From Asaia astilbis JCM 15831 (GTDB taxonomy: Bacteria; Pseudomonadota; Alphaproteobacteria; Acetobacterales; Acetobacteraceae): 64,000 nt of DNA. How positions within the stretch are numbered: position 1 is the stretch's first letter; the number at the start of each line of letters is the position of its first letter. A program made the translations under genes and the position numbers. This document shows positions 18,489 through 26,853 of the stretch, in pieces. The stretch spans positions 55,568 through 119,567 of the forward strand of contig NZ_BAJT01000012.1 in assembly GCF_000613845.1 (NCBI RefSeq), read 5' to 3'. The notes under the pieces were generated by a model, which was given only the letters and a program-made list of their open reading frames with translations, was not told the DNA's origin and ran no database searches.

Positions 18489-19813
18489 TCAACGTGAGAG
18501 ACTGAACCATCCTGGTCTTGCCAGCGCCCTCGAGCCGCTTGCGGTTCGATCATCAACTCGCTCAGAGCCCAGATGAGCGCATCAGCCCGATCAGGGGAGC
18601 CTGCCCCCCCAAAGCCGTGCACGGAAAAGAGACAAAGCTGTGACTCCAGATCGGCAAAGCACCCGTGATGCACCACGCGTCCCTGCTCATAGAGCGCCGC
18701 GATTGGCTCGGCTCGTACAGCCTTTCCTTTGGAAGCCGTCACCATCTTCAACGACGCTGAGGGATCGACACTTCGCAGTGTCGCTTCGACCAGTGCGCCA
18801 CCGAAATTCCGCTCAGCGATAATCCGGTCGGCGCACCAGAACCTCGCGGCCTGGATGACACGACGTGCCCAGACCATCGGCGTTTCGCGCAGCGAACAAT
18901 CCTCAAGAACGTGCCCCGTTCCCCCATGATCGATCCCCGCCACCACAATTCCGATCTCATCGGCTTTCAGATCTGACGGACCGGAAGCGCCTGAGGGATC
19001 CACAGCAACCACAACACGACGCATTCGCTCGATGACCTGCTCACGACTCGTTTCAAGCACTTCCGGCTCTCGTTGAAACATCTCTAGACGCCAGAGAGCT
19101 CCCTCGATGACAGTTTGATATTCGCCTAAGAGAAATCGCCGTCTCTCACGCTCCGGCAAAGCCTCAAGTTGCTGCAAATACACATCGCTCAGATTATCGC
19201 GGTTCTGGTCAGGATTCATGACCATCGACGCGTAAAGAGAGGGAGCTGCGTGACGCAGCCCCGAGCGGGGCTCGATACCTGCCTCGAACAAAGCGTAAAG
19301 CCAATGATCCGTCGGCGGCGGGTTAGCATCGATATATTCCCGAACCGTCAACGCGCAGCGTTGCGCAAGACGCGTCAACAACATGTTCCGCGCGCCATAA
19401 CTGATCTGACTCGCCTCGTTCAGGTAAATCGTCGCAAATTCGAGTCCGAGAATTTTTTCAGTGCGTCTGGAATCATCCAGCCCCCCGAACAAAATCGATG
19501 ATCCATTCGCGAACAGGATCCGATTGCTTCGCCCGTCCCATTTATATCGCACCTGCGGAAAACAGCATTGCATCACCTTCGGGAACGTATCCTGAATAAC
19601 GCTGGCTCTTAACGCGATCTGTCGGTACCGGAAAACGCCGTGTCTGGAATTTGGAGCCTTAAGCGCTCGAACAATAAGAGCCCTGAGCAGAACAAATGTC
19701 TTCCCCGAACGAGACCCACCACGCAAAAAAATATGGCGTGCACTCCCACCAAGAAGGCTATTCGCCTGCTTTTGCACCGATGTAAGGGAGAACTCTGTCC
19801 TAGAGCGCCTCAT
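18489..19813 (-). CDS. Terminase large subunit (TerL; C-terminal end frameshifted)
   Basis: The N-terminal ATPase has Walker A GGSRSGKTFV near residue 33 and LEFATIYLNEASQISYG (Walker B). The nuclease domain shows VVAVDPSGASGPSDLKADEI with metal-binding Asp and ADALIWALSELMIEP at the end. In the raw frame no stop separates it from the portal. Restoring one G at 18527-18529 (minus-strand GGGC) gives RGALARPGWFSLSR and TGA at 18489, just before the portal ribosome site. TerL packages DNA into the head, so this particle is built to carry DNA. Its start overlaps TerS. Confidence 0.85.
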
Positions 19814-20255
19814 CGCCCTCGGTCAGGGAAAATTCCGCCCCGGGCGCTTCAGAGCAGCTTTGCACCTCGGCATAATTTGAGGGTCGGTTTGCGCGTAACA
19901 ACATACGCAGCAAGCCATCACTGTAACGTTTACGGGTCACCGGGCGTCCCTCTGCGTCGCAGATCAGGCGCCCTGCATAGAGCACGGGTTCATCGTACCC
20001 CTCGATCGCCCGACGGCGCGCTTCAGCTTCGAGAAGATCCGTTGCCTCCTCGAGTGCCTGTGTCCAGTGATCGCTGAATTGTTCATCGTTTTTCCGCCAG
20101 TTATAGGCGGTTTTGCGGTCAATCCCTGCAGCGCGTGCCGCTTCCGAAGCATTTCCCGTCTTTCTGAGTTGATCCAGAAACAAGGTCTTCAGTGTTTTGC
20201 CTTGCGCTCGCTCACGCTTAACCGGCCTCTGTTTCATTTGACGACACCATTTCAT
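19800..20255 (-). CDS. Terminase small subunit-like HTH protein
   Basis: Up to 151 aa; an internal ATG at 20237 (MKQRPVKRER) is the more likely start. The helix-turn-helix NASEAARAAGIDRKTAYNWR is followed by helical LEEATDLLEAEARRRAIEG and EPVLYAGRLICDAEGRPV, a common TerS layout. It overlaps the terL start by 14 nt. It selects DNA for packaging. No cos or pac site can be recognised here. Confidence 0.75.
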   Translation of the reverse strand: MKWCRQMKQRPVKRERAQGKTLKTLFLDQLRKTGNASEAARAAGIDRKTAYNWRKNDEQFSDHWTQALEEATDLLEAEARRRAIEGYDEPVLYAGRLICDAEGRPVTRKRYSDGLLRMLLRANRPSNYAEVQSCSEAPGAEFSLTEGDEAL

Positions 20256-20287
20256 CTAAGGGATGCGCTTAGCTTGTAAGCGGCTTT

Positions 20288-20641
20288 CTACCTGTCACGT
20301 CCGGACCGACCCCGGATTTTCTGACCTGATAAAGGGCAATCGCCACGCCTGATTTCTTTGGAAATCATTTCAATAACGCGCGCGACAAACTCAGCACGCA
20401 TTGTGCCGATCGCGTTGATTTTTTGACGCTGCCACCGAGAGGGGATGGCACGCAGGCGCATGTCGGGAAAAGGCAAGTTGGCACGATTCAGGTCGCCCCA
20501 GGTCAGTTCAAGATCGGCCCGGTGGCGTAATTCCGAAGAAGGTATGAAAGGGCAGAGCACGACCTCGCATGAGATCATTTCTACAACAAGAAAAAAGCTT
20601 CGCTTACTCACCACAACGTCCCCAACCTTCAGGCTGTACAC
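20288..20641 (-). CDS. Hypothetical phage-region protein, 117 aa
   Basis: GTG-started frame reading YSLKVGDVVVSKRSFFLVVE, an SH3-like opening, and a basic C-terminus (RGDCPLSGQKIRGRSGRDR). It lies between an AT-rich gap and TerS on the same strand. It resembles small PemK/SH3-type regulatory proteins only loosely. No function assigned. Confidence 0.45.
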   Translation of the reverse strand: MYSLKVGDVVVSKRSFFLVVEMISCEVVLCPFIPSSELRHRADLELTWGDLNRANLPFPDMRLRAIPSRWQRQKINAIGTMRAEFVARVIEMISKEIRRGDCPLSGQKIRGRSGRDR

Positions 20642-20691
20642 GTTGCTAACCTTAACTATTTATATAGTAATTTATTTATACTATAATAATA
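20642..20691. promoter_or_regulatory. AT-rich gap with small inverted repeat
   Basis: About 50 bp of almost pure A/T between two minus-strand genes contains ATAGTA...TACTAT as an inverted repeat and several TATAAT-like hexamers on the minus strand. It could be the promoter of the structural operon or an operator. It contrasts strongly with the GC-rich surroundings. Confidence 0.3.
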
Positions 20692-21228
20692 TTAATTACG
20701 CAAGATATTTTTGTAATATTCACTTAAACGATCCAAAGTAAGAGCACATTGCGCTGCTGTTTTTGTGCGCGCCTGCGCCCTTGGGCCATCCGGGAAAATG
20801 AGACGTGCCATGTCAGGAAAACTCATTTCCCGCACCAGCATCATCTCGATACGGACATAAAGGCTCGGTCCCAGCGCCTTTCTGATCTGACTCAAGCGTT
20901 GCGCGCATTTTCCGCGTCCGAGCATCCAGGTATGAACATCACCCTTGTCAGCGGTGACCGCCGAACTCGATTCCTCAACGACGCCCAGCTCAGCGTAATC
21001 ATATTCCTTGCGCCACCGCTGAGCTGCTGCGACTTCATCATCCCCAATATCACCAGCATTAAACAGCCAGGCGACGGTCGACAGGACTTTCAACGCCTCT
21101 CCGTCCCGACAAAAACGGCTTCGTGCCATGCGTTCTGGCGTCGGAAGACACGCTTCCCTACCTTTGGCTTTCGCAGTCTTCTCTCGTTCCTGCCTGCCAG
21201 CTGCCACTCGACGTAATTCTTCAGCCAT
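20692..21228 (-). CDS. Hypothetical regulator-like protein (DUF6456-like pattern)
   Basis: The start at 21228 (MAEELRRVAAGRQ) is preferred to the upstream GTG. The ~178-aa product has KVLSTVAWLFNAGDIGDDEV and a C-terminal segment (LGPSLYVRIEMMLVREMSF, LDRLSEYYKNILRN) like proteins that regulate late genes or packaging in alphaproteobacterial phage. The ending around EYY is similar to DUF6456-type DNA-binding proteins; this is a weak resemblance. Confidence 0.45.
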   Translation of the reverse strand: MAEELRRVAAGRQEREKTAKAKGREACLPTPERMARSRFCRDGEALKVLSTVAWLFNAGDIGDDEVAAAQRWRKEYDYAELGVVEESSSAVTADKGDVHTWMLGRGKCAQRLSQIRKALGPSLYVRIEMMLVREMSFPDMARLIFPDGPRAQARTKTAAQCALTLDRLSEYYKNILRN

Positions 21229-21290
21229 AAAAATGCCCTCCGCTATCCTTGTGCTACGCGTCACAGCGCTCGAGATAAGGTCCAAGGCGA

Positions 21291-21536
21291 TCAAGGCCCC
21301 CGAGTCTTGCTCAGCGATTCGAAATAAGAGGGGGGATCCGCATCATCCCAGAGGGCACGCCAGGTTACGGCATGCCCGGCAGGCAGAGCCCCGGAATCGT
21401 CTCGTTCATCGCTCAAGCTGGTAGAAAGACTTTTCGGAGGCAGAGAGGTCACATCGGGACCACGGAGCGCTGCAAGAGCTTTCTCAAGTGCCTCGCCCGT
21501 TGCTGCACGCCGACCGCTCTCTCGGGAAATTTTCAT
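21291..21536 (-). CDS. Hypothetical small protein
   Basis: An 81-aa product starting with ATG at 21536 (MKISRESGRRAATGEALEKA), first gene of the minus-strand operon and divergent from the XRE regulator. Contains LPAGHAVTWRALWDDADPPS. Function unknown. An operator-like TGGC-N5-GCCA site lies about 27 bp upstream. Confidence 0.4.
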   Translation of the reverse strand: MKISRESGRRAATGEALEKALAALRGPDVTSLPPKSLSTSLSDERDDSGALPAGHAVTWRALWDDADPPSYFESLSKTRGP

Positions 21537-21562
21537 TCTGCCTCCATCCTCAGGATGACTGA

Positions 21563-21575
21563 TGGCTAAATGCCA
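21563..21575. promoter_or_regulatory. Operator-like site 1 (TGGCTAAATGCCA)
   Basis: Inverted repeat TGGC-TAAAT-GCCA between the divergent XRE gene and the minus-strand operon. One of four sites with the same arms within 730 bp; the spacer is the reverse complement of site 3. Confidence 0.5.
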
Positions 21576-21618
21576 CTGATTAAGACGAAGAAAAACGCGC
21601 TCAATTCTGCACTGGATT

Positions 21619-21631
21619 TGGCAATGAGCCA
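21619..21631. promoter_or_regulatory. Operator-like site 2 (TGGCAATGAGCCA)
   Basis: Second TGGC-N5-GCCA site, 17 bp before the chosen XRE start. Its position fits autoregulation of the regulator. Confidence 0.5.
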
Positions 21632-21647
21632 TTGCTATGAATGTCCC

Positions 21648-22040
21648 ATGGCCAAAAACAAACGCCCCGATTCACTCGCAATCGTTCAGCGCGCTATCGG
21701 GACACGCATCACCTGGGCAAGAGAGCTCGTCTTTCCCAATCAGAGCGAATGCGCTCGCCTTCTGGGCGTCGATGCCTCGACACTGAACAAGATTGAAAAG
21801 GGAGATCGCGCGCCAAGCGTGTTCCTCATCATGTCTCTTTCCAATCGTCTGCGTGTCTCGACCGACTTTCTACTGAAAGGCGTTCTGAACGGGCGCACAG
21901 ATGGAGAGATGGCTCTCCGCCTTGCGGCTCTGCACCCAGAGTTGGTGCTCCAGCAGCAGGACACGGTGTTTCGCACGGACAGAAACACGCCTTACGACAT
22001 GCCAGAGATGCCCAGGAGACCAGACGGAGATCATTTTTAA
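21648..22040 (+). CDS. XRE-family HTH regulator (phage-repressor-like)
   Basis: A 130-aa protein from ATG 21648 (MAKNKRPDSLAIVQ); an earlier in-frame ATG at 21570 would put two operators inside the gene. The HTH reads NQSECARLLGVDASTLNKIE and continues SVFLIMSLSNRLRVSTDFLL. There is no LexA-type peptidase domain, so it is not self-cleaving. It is the only plus-strand gene of the phage cassette and divergent from it. It probably binds the TGGC-N5-GCCA sites on both sides of it. Confidence 0.75.
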   Translation: MAKNKRPDSLAIVQRAIGTRITWARELVFPNQSECARLLGVDASTLNKIEKGDRAPSVFLIMSLSNRLRVSTDFLLKGVLNGRTDGEMALRLAALHPELVLQQQDTVFRTDRNTPYDMPEMPRRPDGDHF

Positions 22041-22239
22041 GATCCTTGTTCTCATCACTCATCCAGAAAACAGCCTTCTTCATTCGCAGGCATAGCGCTT
22101 GAAGCGGGGCACAGCAAGAACAAAGAGTGAACAAGCGCACTCAAAACTATTCCCTGCGCCTCACGCCGCCGCGTTATGATTAGCTCAAACCGGCCAACTG
22201 CACCTTGAAGCCAACCTGACTTCTGGACGATTAACGTCT

Positions 22240-22267
22240 TATTAATGGCATTTAGCCATAAAGTCAA
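22240..22267 (-). promoter_or_regulatory. Leftward promoter with operator in its spacer
   Basis: On the minus strand TTGACT (22267-22262) and TTAATA (22245-22240) are 16 nt apart, and a TGGC-N5-GCCA site fills most of that spacer. This is the classic layout of a repressor-controlled phage promoter. It points back towards the XRE gene, where I find no convincing minus-strand gene. Confidence 0.4.
22246..22258. promoter_or_regulatory. Operator-like site 3 (TGGCATTTAGCCA)
   Basis: Third copy, downstream of the XRE gene, exact reverse complement of site 1. Confidence 0.5.
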
Positions 22268-22277
22268 GAATAGATTG

Positions 22278-22290
22278 TGGCTCAATGCCA
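22278..22290. promoter_or_regulatory. Operator-like site 4 (TGGCTCAATGCCA)
   Basis: Fourth copy, 19 bp after site 3 and 218 bp before the efflux operon start. Confidence 0.5.
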
Positions 22291-22342
22291 CTTTACTTCT
22301 ATCGCCCCCTCTGAGGGCGGCTCCCTAAAACAACATTTATGC

Positions 22343-22355
22343 GACATTTTATGTC
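22343..22355. promoter_or_regulatory. Palindrome GACATTTTATGTC upstream of the efflux operon
   Basis: The gap 22041-22507 has no supported gene. Besides sites 3 and 4 it holds this 13-bp palindrome (GACAT-TTT-ATGTC), a plausible operator for the efflux operon. No efflux regulator gene is adjacent. I could not fix a clear promoter for the operon. Confidence 0.3.
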
Positions 22356-22507
22356 TGCGCCTTTAGGATCCGGAGAAGAGTAATCCGAGCAAGTAATGAG
22401 CAGCAGAACCGTTGATTTCATTTTCTTAATATTAAATCGGATTAACTAAACAGAATAAACTGCCGTAAGGCAACCTTCCTTCGTACGAGAAGAGAGCGCA
22501 TGAGTTC

Positions 22508-25500
22508 ATGAACGCCATCGTCGTAACTGCCTTAAGGCGGCCCCTGACATTCGTCGTCTTTTCGATCCTGATTCTGATGTTCGGAATCATGTCGATCTTC
22601 AAGACGCCGACCGACGTTTTCCCCGAAATCAAGGTGCCTGTCGTCTCGGTCATCTGGACCTATCCGGGCCTGCTCCCGAATGAGTTCGCCGGGCGAATCA
22701 CCTATAATTTCGAACTGGCAGTCACAACGACGGTCCAGAATATCGAGCATATGGAGTCGAACTCCTATTATGGACGTTCGATCGTCAATATCTACTTCCA
22801 GCCCGGCACCCCTGTCGGCACGGCTGAAGCAGAAGTGACAGCCATTTCCCAGACGATCCTCCTCGGCCTGCCCCCCAAGGTGCCAGCCCCGATGATCGTG
22901 GCGCTCGACCCGTCGCAGGTCCCTGTCATCGCGCTCCAGATCACGTCTGAAAAGCAGACGCCTTCCGATCTGTTCAAACTCGGTGTCATCCGCGTGCGTC
23001 CGCTTCTCGCAACCGTCCCGGGTGCAGTCGTCGCTCATCCTTATGGCGGCATGGACAGCTTCGTCATGGTGTCGCTCAATCAGGAGCAGCTCCGTGCCCA
23101 CCATCTGTCAGCCGCAGACGTTCAGGCCGCGCTGACCGCCCAGAACATCGTTCTTCCTGCCGGCGATCAGAAAATAGACGCAACGGACTGGATGGTGCAG
23201 ACCAATGCCGCTCCGGAATCCATGGACGACATTGCCAATATTCCGGTCAAACGCGTCGGTAACGCCGTCATCTACATCCGCGACGTCGCCGACGTCTATC
23301 GCGGTGGCCACCCTCAAACCAATCTGGTGCTCGTCAAAGGCCGCCAGGCTGTAGAGATGATTACCCAGAAGGGCGGCACAGCCTCAACGCTCGACGTGGT
23401 CGCCGCCACGAAGGCACTCCTACCGCGCCTCCGTGCCATTCTGCCACCAGACGTAAACGTCTCGATCCTTGCCGATGCGTCGGTCATGGTGAAAGAACAG
23501 ATCATCGATGTTGTCCGTGAAATGGTCACGGCCTCTATCCTGACCGGCATTGTCGTCCTTCTTTTCCTGGGGTCGTGGCGCTCTACCGTCATCATCGCCA
23601 CATCGATTCCCCTCGCCATCCTGTGCTCGATCATCGCACTCGGCTGGGCGGGACAATCCATCAACATTATGACCCTGGGCGGGCTCGCTCTTGCCGTCGG
23701 CATTCTCGTCGACGATGCAACGGTCATGATCGAAAACATCGACACCCATCTCGAGATGGGCAAGGATCTCGAACTCGCGATCATCGATGCCGCCAACCAG
23801 ATCGTCATCCCGACCTTCGTCTCGACCACCTGCATCTGCATTGTCTGGCTGCCGCTGTTCGAGCTTTCAGGAGTTGCGGGCTATCTGTTCATGCCGATGG
23901 CGCTCGCCATCATTTTCGCCATGATCGCGTCGTTTATCCTGTCTCGCACCTTGGTCCCGACCATGGCCAAGTTCCTGCTCGCGGGTCAGGTTCATCATGC
24001 GCACGGACATGACGATCACGCACCAGCACCGAGGGGCTTTTTCGGACGCTTCCAACGTGGCTTCGAGCATCGGTTCAACACCTTCCGGGAGGGCTACAAC
24101 ACACTCCTCACACGCTGCGTATCCCGACGTGGCGCCTTTGTGGGCGTGTTCATGCTTGTGTCCATCGCCTCAATGGGCCTCTACGCAGTTGCAGGCCGCG
24201 ACTTCTTCCCGGAAATCAAATCGGGCACCCTTCAGATGCATATGCGCGCGCCGCTGGGCACGCGCATCGAGGTCGCCGGACGTATCGCCGCTCTGGTCGA
24301 CGACCGCATCAACCAGCTCTTGCCGGGCAAGGTCGAGAACATCATCTCCAATTGCGGTCTGCCGGAAGGTCCGCATAATCAGGCCTTCATTCCTACTCCC
24401 AGCGTCGGCACGCAGGATTGCGATCTCACGATCGCTCTCAAAGATGAACAATCTCCCGTCTGGGATTATCGCGCCCTGCTCCGCAAGGATCTGTCAGCCC
24501 GTTTTCCGGGGACCGTCTTCACGTTCCAGCCTGCCGATCTGACAGACAAGATCCTGAATTTCGGTTCTGCCGCACCGATCGATATCCAGCTTTCCGGACC
24601 GAGTGTTTCGGATAACTATAATTACGCCAAACACCTGATCAGCAAGATCCGCCAGGTTCCGGGCACGGCCGATGTGGTTATCCAGCAAACCATGTCGACC
24701 CCGACACTCATGGTCAATGGCAACCGAACCTTCAGCCAGGCCACAGGTCTGAGTGAAAACGACCTCGCAACCAACGAGCTTCTGACGCTGGCTGGCTCCG
24801 GTGTTGTCGACCCGCAATTCTGGCTCGATCCAGTCGACAACGTCACCTTCCCCCTCAACGTCTACACATCGCAGGACCAGCTTACCCATCTCAACGACCT
24901 TCTGACTGTGCCCATCGACAAGGGTGATGGCGATCCCAACGATCAGACACAGCTTCTGGGCGCCGTTGCGGATATCGTCGCCACGGGCACTCCGGGAGAG
25001 GTCTCGCATTACAACTCAATGTCCGAGATCGACATTTACGTGAATGTCGAAGGCACAGACCTCGGCTCGGTTCTTGACGCGGTCAACAAGACGATCGCCC
25101 GTGACGCTCCTAACCTGCCGCGCACGACAGTCGTCGATGTCCACGGTCAAGCCACCACCATGCACGGCGCTTATGTGCAGCTCGTCTTCGGCCTCTGTGT
25201 CTCGGTCGTGCTCATCTATCTTCTGATCGTCGTCAACTTCCAATCCTGGCTCGATCCGTTCATCATCATCACGGCTCTCCCCGGCGCGCTGGGCGGTATC
25301 GCCTGGGCCCTGTTCCTGACTGGCACCCGACTTTCGGTTCCGGCATTGACGGGCGCAATCATGTGCATGGGCACGGCCACAGCCAACTCGATTCTGGTCG
25401 TTTCCTTTGCCCGTGAACGCCTCGAAGTGCACGGCGATGCAATCCGGGCCGCCATCGAGGCCGGTTATGGCCGTATCCGCCCGGTACTCATGACAGCTCT

Positions 25501-25672
25501 GGCCATGATCGTCGGCATGATCCCGATGGCGACTTCGAACTCCACCAACGCCCCGCTGGGTCGCGCCGTCATCGGCGGTCTCATCGTCGCCACCATCTCG
25601 ACCCTGCTTTTCGTTCCCTGCGTTTACGCGATCCTGCACAACCGCTCTGACCGCCAGAAGGAAATCGTCTAA
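22508..25672 (+). CDS. RND efflux pump, inner-membrane permease
   Basis: A 1054-aa permease of the HAE1/AcrB-like RND superfamily. TM1 begins RRPLTFVVFSILILMFGI; the conserved TM4 motif is GILVDDATVMIEN with the paired Asp used for proton relay. It uses the proton gradient to export substrates from periplasm or membrane. A His/Asp-rich stretch (VHHAHGHDDHAPAP) lies in the central cytoplasmic loop near residue 495, unusual for drug pumps. It is followed without gap by its fusion protein and outer-membrane channel, all co-directional, so the three form one tripartite pump. Substrate unknown. Confidence 0.93.
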   Translation: MNAIVVTALRRPLTFVVFSILILMFGIMSIFKTPTDVFPEIKVPVVSVIWTYPGLLPNEFAGRITYNFELAVTTTVQNIEHMESNSYYGRSIVNIYFQPGTPVGTAEAEVTAISQTILLGLPPKVPAPMIVALDPSQVPVIALQITSEKQTPSDLFKLGVIRVRPLLATVPGAVVAHPYGGMDSFVMVSLNQEQLRAHHLSAADVQAALTAQNIVLPAGDQKIDATDWMVQTNAAPESMDDIANIPVKRVGNAVIYIRDVADVYRGGHPQTNLVLVKGRQAVEMITQKGGTASTLDVVAATKALLPRLRAILPPDVNVSILADASVMVKEQIIDVVREMVTASILTGIVVLLFLGSWRSTVIIATSIPLAILCSIIALGWAGQSINIMTLGGLALAVGILVDDATVMIENIDTHLEMGKDLELAIIDAANQIVIPTFVSTTCICIVWLPLFELSGVAGYLFMPMALAIIFAMIASFILSRTLVPTMAKFLLAGQVHHAHGHDDHAPAPRGFFGRFQRGFEHRFNTFREGYNTLLTRCVSRRGAFVGVFMLVSIASMGLYAVAGRDFFPEIKSGTLQMHMRAPLGTRIEVAGRIAALVDDRINQLLPGKVENIISNCGLPEGPHNQAFIPTPSVGTQDCDLTIALKDEQSPVWDYRALLRKDLSARFPGTVFTFQPADLTDKILNFGSAAPIDIQLSGPSVSDNYNYAKHLISKIRQVPGTADVVIQQTMSTPTLMVNGNRTFSQATGLSENDLATNELLTLAGSGVVDPQFWLDPVDNVTFPLNVYTSQDQLTHLNDLLTVPIDKGDGDPNDQTQLLGAVADIVATGTPGEVSHYNSMSEIDIYVNVEGTDLGSVLDAVNKTIARDAPNLPRTTVVDVHGQATTMHGAYVQLVFGLCVSVVLIYLLIVVNFQSWLDPFIIITALPGALGGIAWALFLTGTRLSVPALTGAIMCMGTATANSILVVSFARERLEVHGDAIRAAIEAGYGRIRPVLMTALAMIVGMIPMATSNSTNAPLGRAVIGGLIVATISTLLFVPCVYAILHNRSDRQKEIV

Positions 25673-26853
25673 TGGCCACCTCCCCCAAAATCATCGCCAT
25701 TGCGGGAGGATGCGTCCTCGCGCTCTGGGTCGGCGCCCTCGTTGTCGGTCGCGTCCATCACACGCACGCTCTGGCAACCGAGACCTCGGCAAACGCCATC
25801 CCCAACGTGGCTGTCCTCAATCCGATCCAGTCACCGGAAAAGGTGGCGCTCACCCTGCCCGGTAATATCGATGCCTGGTATCAGGCCCCGATCTACCCTC
25901 AGGTCTCTGGCTACGTGAAAATGTGGTTCAAGGACTATGGCGCCCATGTCAAAGCAGGCGACGCTCTGGCAGAAATCAACGCCCCGGCACTCGATGCTCA
26001 ATTTGCGCAGGCCCAGGCCGATCTGAATGCGGTTCTCGCCAAATATCACCTTGCGGCTGTCACGGCAGAACGCTGGCGGGCTATGGGTCAATCGCAATCC
26101 GTTTCCGGACAGTCTGTCTCCGTGTCCAATGCGAACGAGCAATCCGCCCGGGCAGAGGTCGACGCAGCGCAACGCAATGTCGATCATTTTGCCGCACTCG
26201 AAAAATTCAAGACGATCGTCGCCCCCTTCGATGGCGTCGTGACGGCGCGCAGCATCAACGTCGGCGATTACGTTCACGATGGCGGCGGCAATCTCAACAG
26301 CACAGGCGGCGCTTCGGAGCTCTTTACGGTCGCTGACGTGCACAAGCTGCGCCTCTTCGTGTCCGTGCCAGAGGTCTTCTCCTATATCCTGCAATCCGAC
26401 GTGACCGCCGATGTCAGCGTGCCCCAGTTCAAGGACAGAAAATTCCACGCCACCTTCCTGACGACGGCAGGCGGCTATGACCCGAACACCCGGACCGCAA
26501 CGTCCGAATTCACCATGGAAAATCCGAACGAAGTTCTGTGGCCGGGCACCTTTGCCTCGGTTCAGCTCAAGGCTCACAACCAGATGGCCCATCTTTACGA
26601 AGTGCCGACATCCGCCCTGGTCTTCGAAGAAAAAGGCATGCAGGTCGTGGTCGTGAACGACGACAACACAGTCCATTACAAGAAAGTCGTCGTTGGCCGT
26701 ATGGCCGATACCTCGACCGAGATCCAGGCAGGCGTTTTGCCCACCGATCGTATCATCGCCAACCCGCCAGCCGATCTGCTTGAGGGAGACAAGGTGACCG
26801 TCACCCAGCCACAGCGCGGCTACAACCAGTCCGGTTTTGGGGCTTCCGAATGA
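25672..26853 (+). CDS. RND efflux pump, membrane-fusion (HlyD-type) subunit
   Basis: A 393-aa periplasmic adaptor. It has an N-terminal membrane anchor (AGGCVLALWVGALVVGRVHH), a barrel-sandwich lipoyl half (YPQVSGYVKMWFKDYGAHVK), a short helical hairpin, then KTIVAPFDGVVTARSINVGD and a C-terminal beta-barrel. It joins the permease to the outer-membrane channel. The start overlaps the permease stop by one base (TAATG) and the end overlaps the channel gene by 4 nt. Confidence 0.92.
   Translation: MATSPKIIAIAGGCVLALWVGALVVGRVHHTHALATETSANAIPNVAVLNPIQSPEKVALTLPGNIDAWYQAPIYPQVSGYVKMWFKDYGAHVKAGDALAEINAPALDAQFAQAQADLNAVLAKYHLAAVTAERWRAMGQSQSVSGQSVSVSNANEQSARAEVDAAQRNVDHFAALEKFKTIVAPFDGVVTARSINVGDYVHDGGGNLNSTGGASELFTVADVHKLRLFVSVPEVFSYILQSDVTADVSVPQFKDRKFHATFLTTAGGYDPNTRTATSEFTMENPNEVLWPGTFASVQLKAHNQMAHLYEVPTSALVFEEKGMQVVVVNDDNTVHYKKVVVGRMADTSTEIQAGVLPTDRIIANPPADLLEGDKVTVTQPQRGYNQSGFGASE

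Noticed and set aside
2131..22040. Tailocin (headless contractile particle)
   Set aside because: Capsid, scaffold, portal and both terminase subunits are present, so it encodes a DNA-filled head.
22055..22291. A 78-aa minus-strand gene driven by the leftward promoter
   Set aside because: Its frame includes the operators and promoter themselves, has no ribosome site and shows no recognisable protein pattern.
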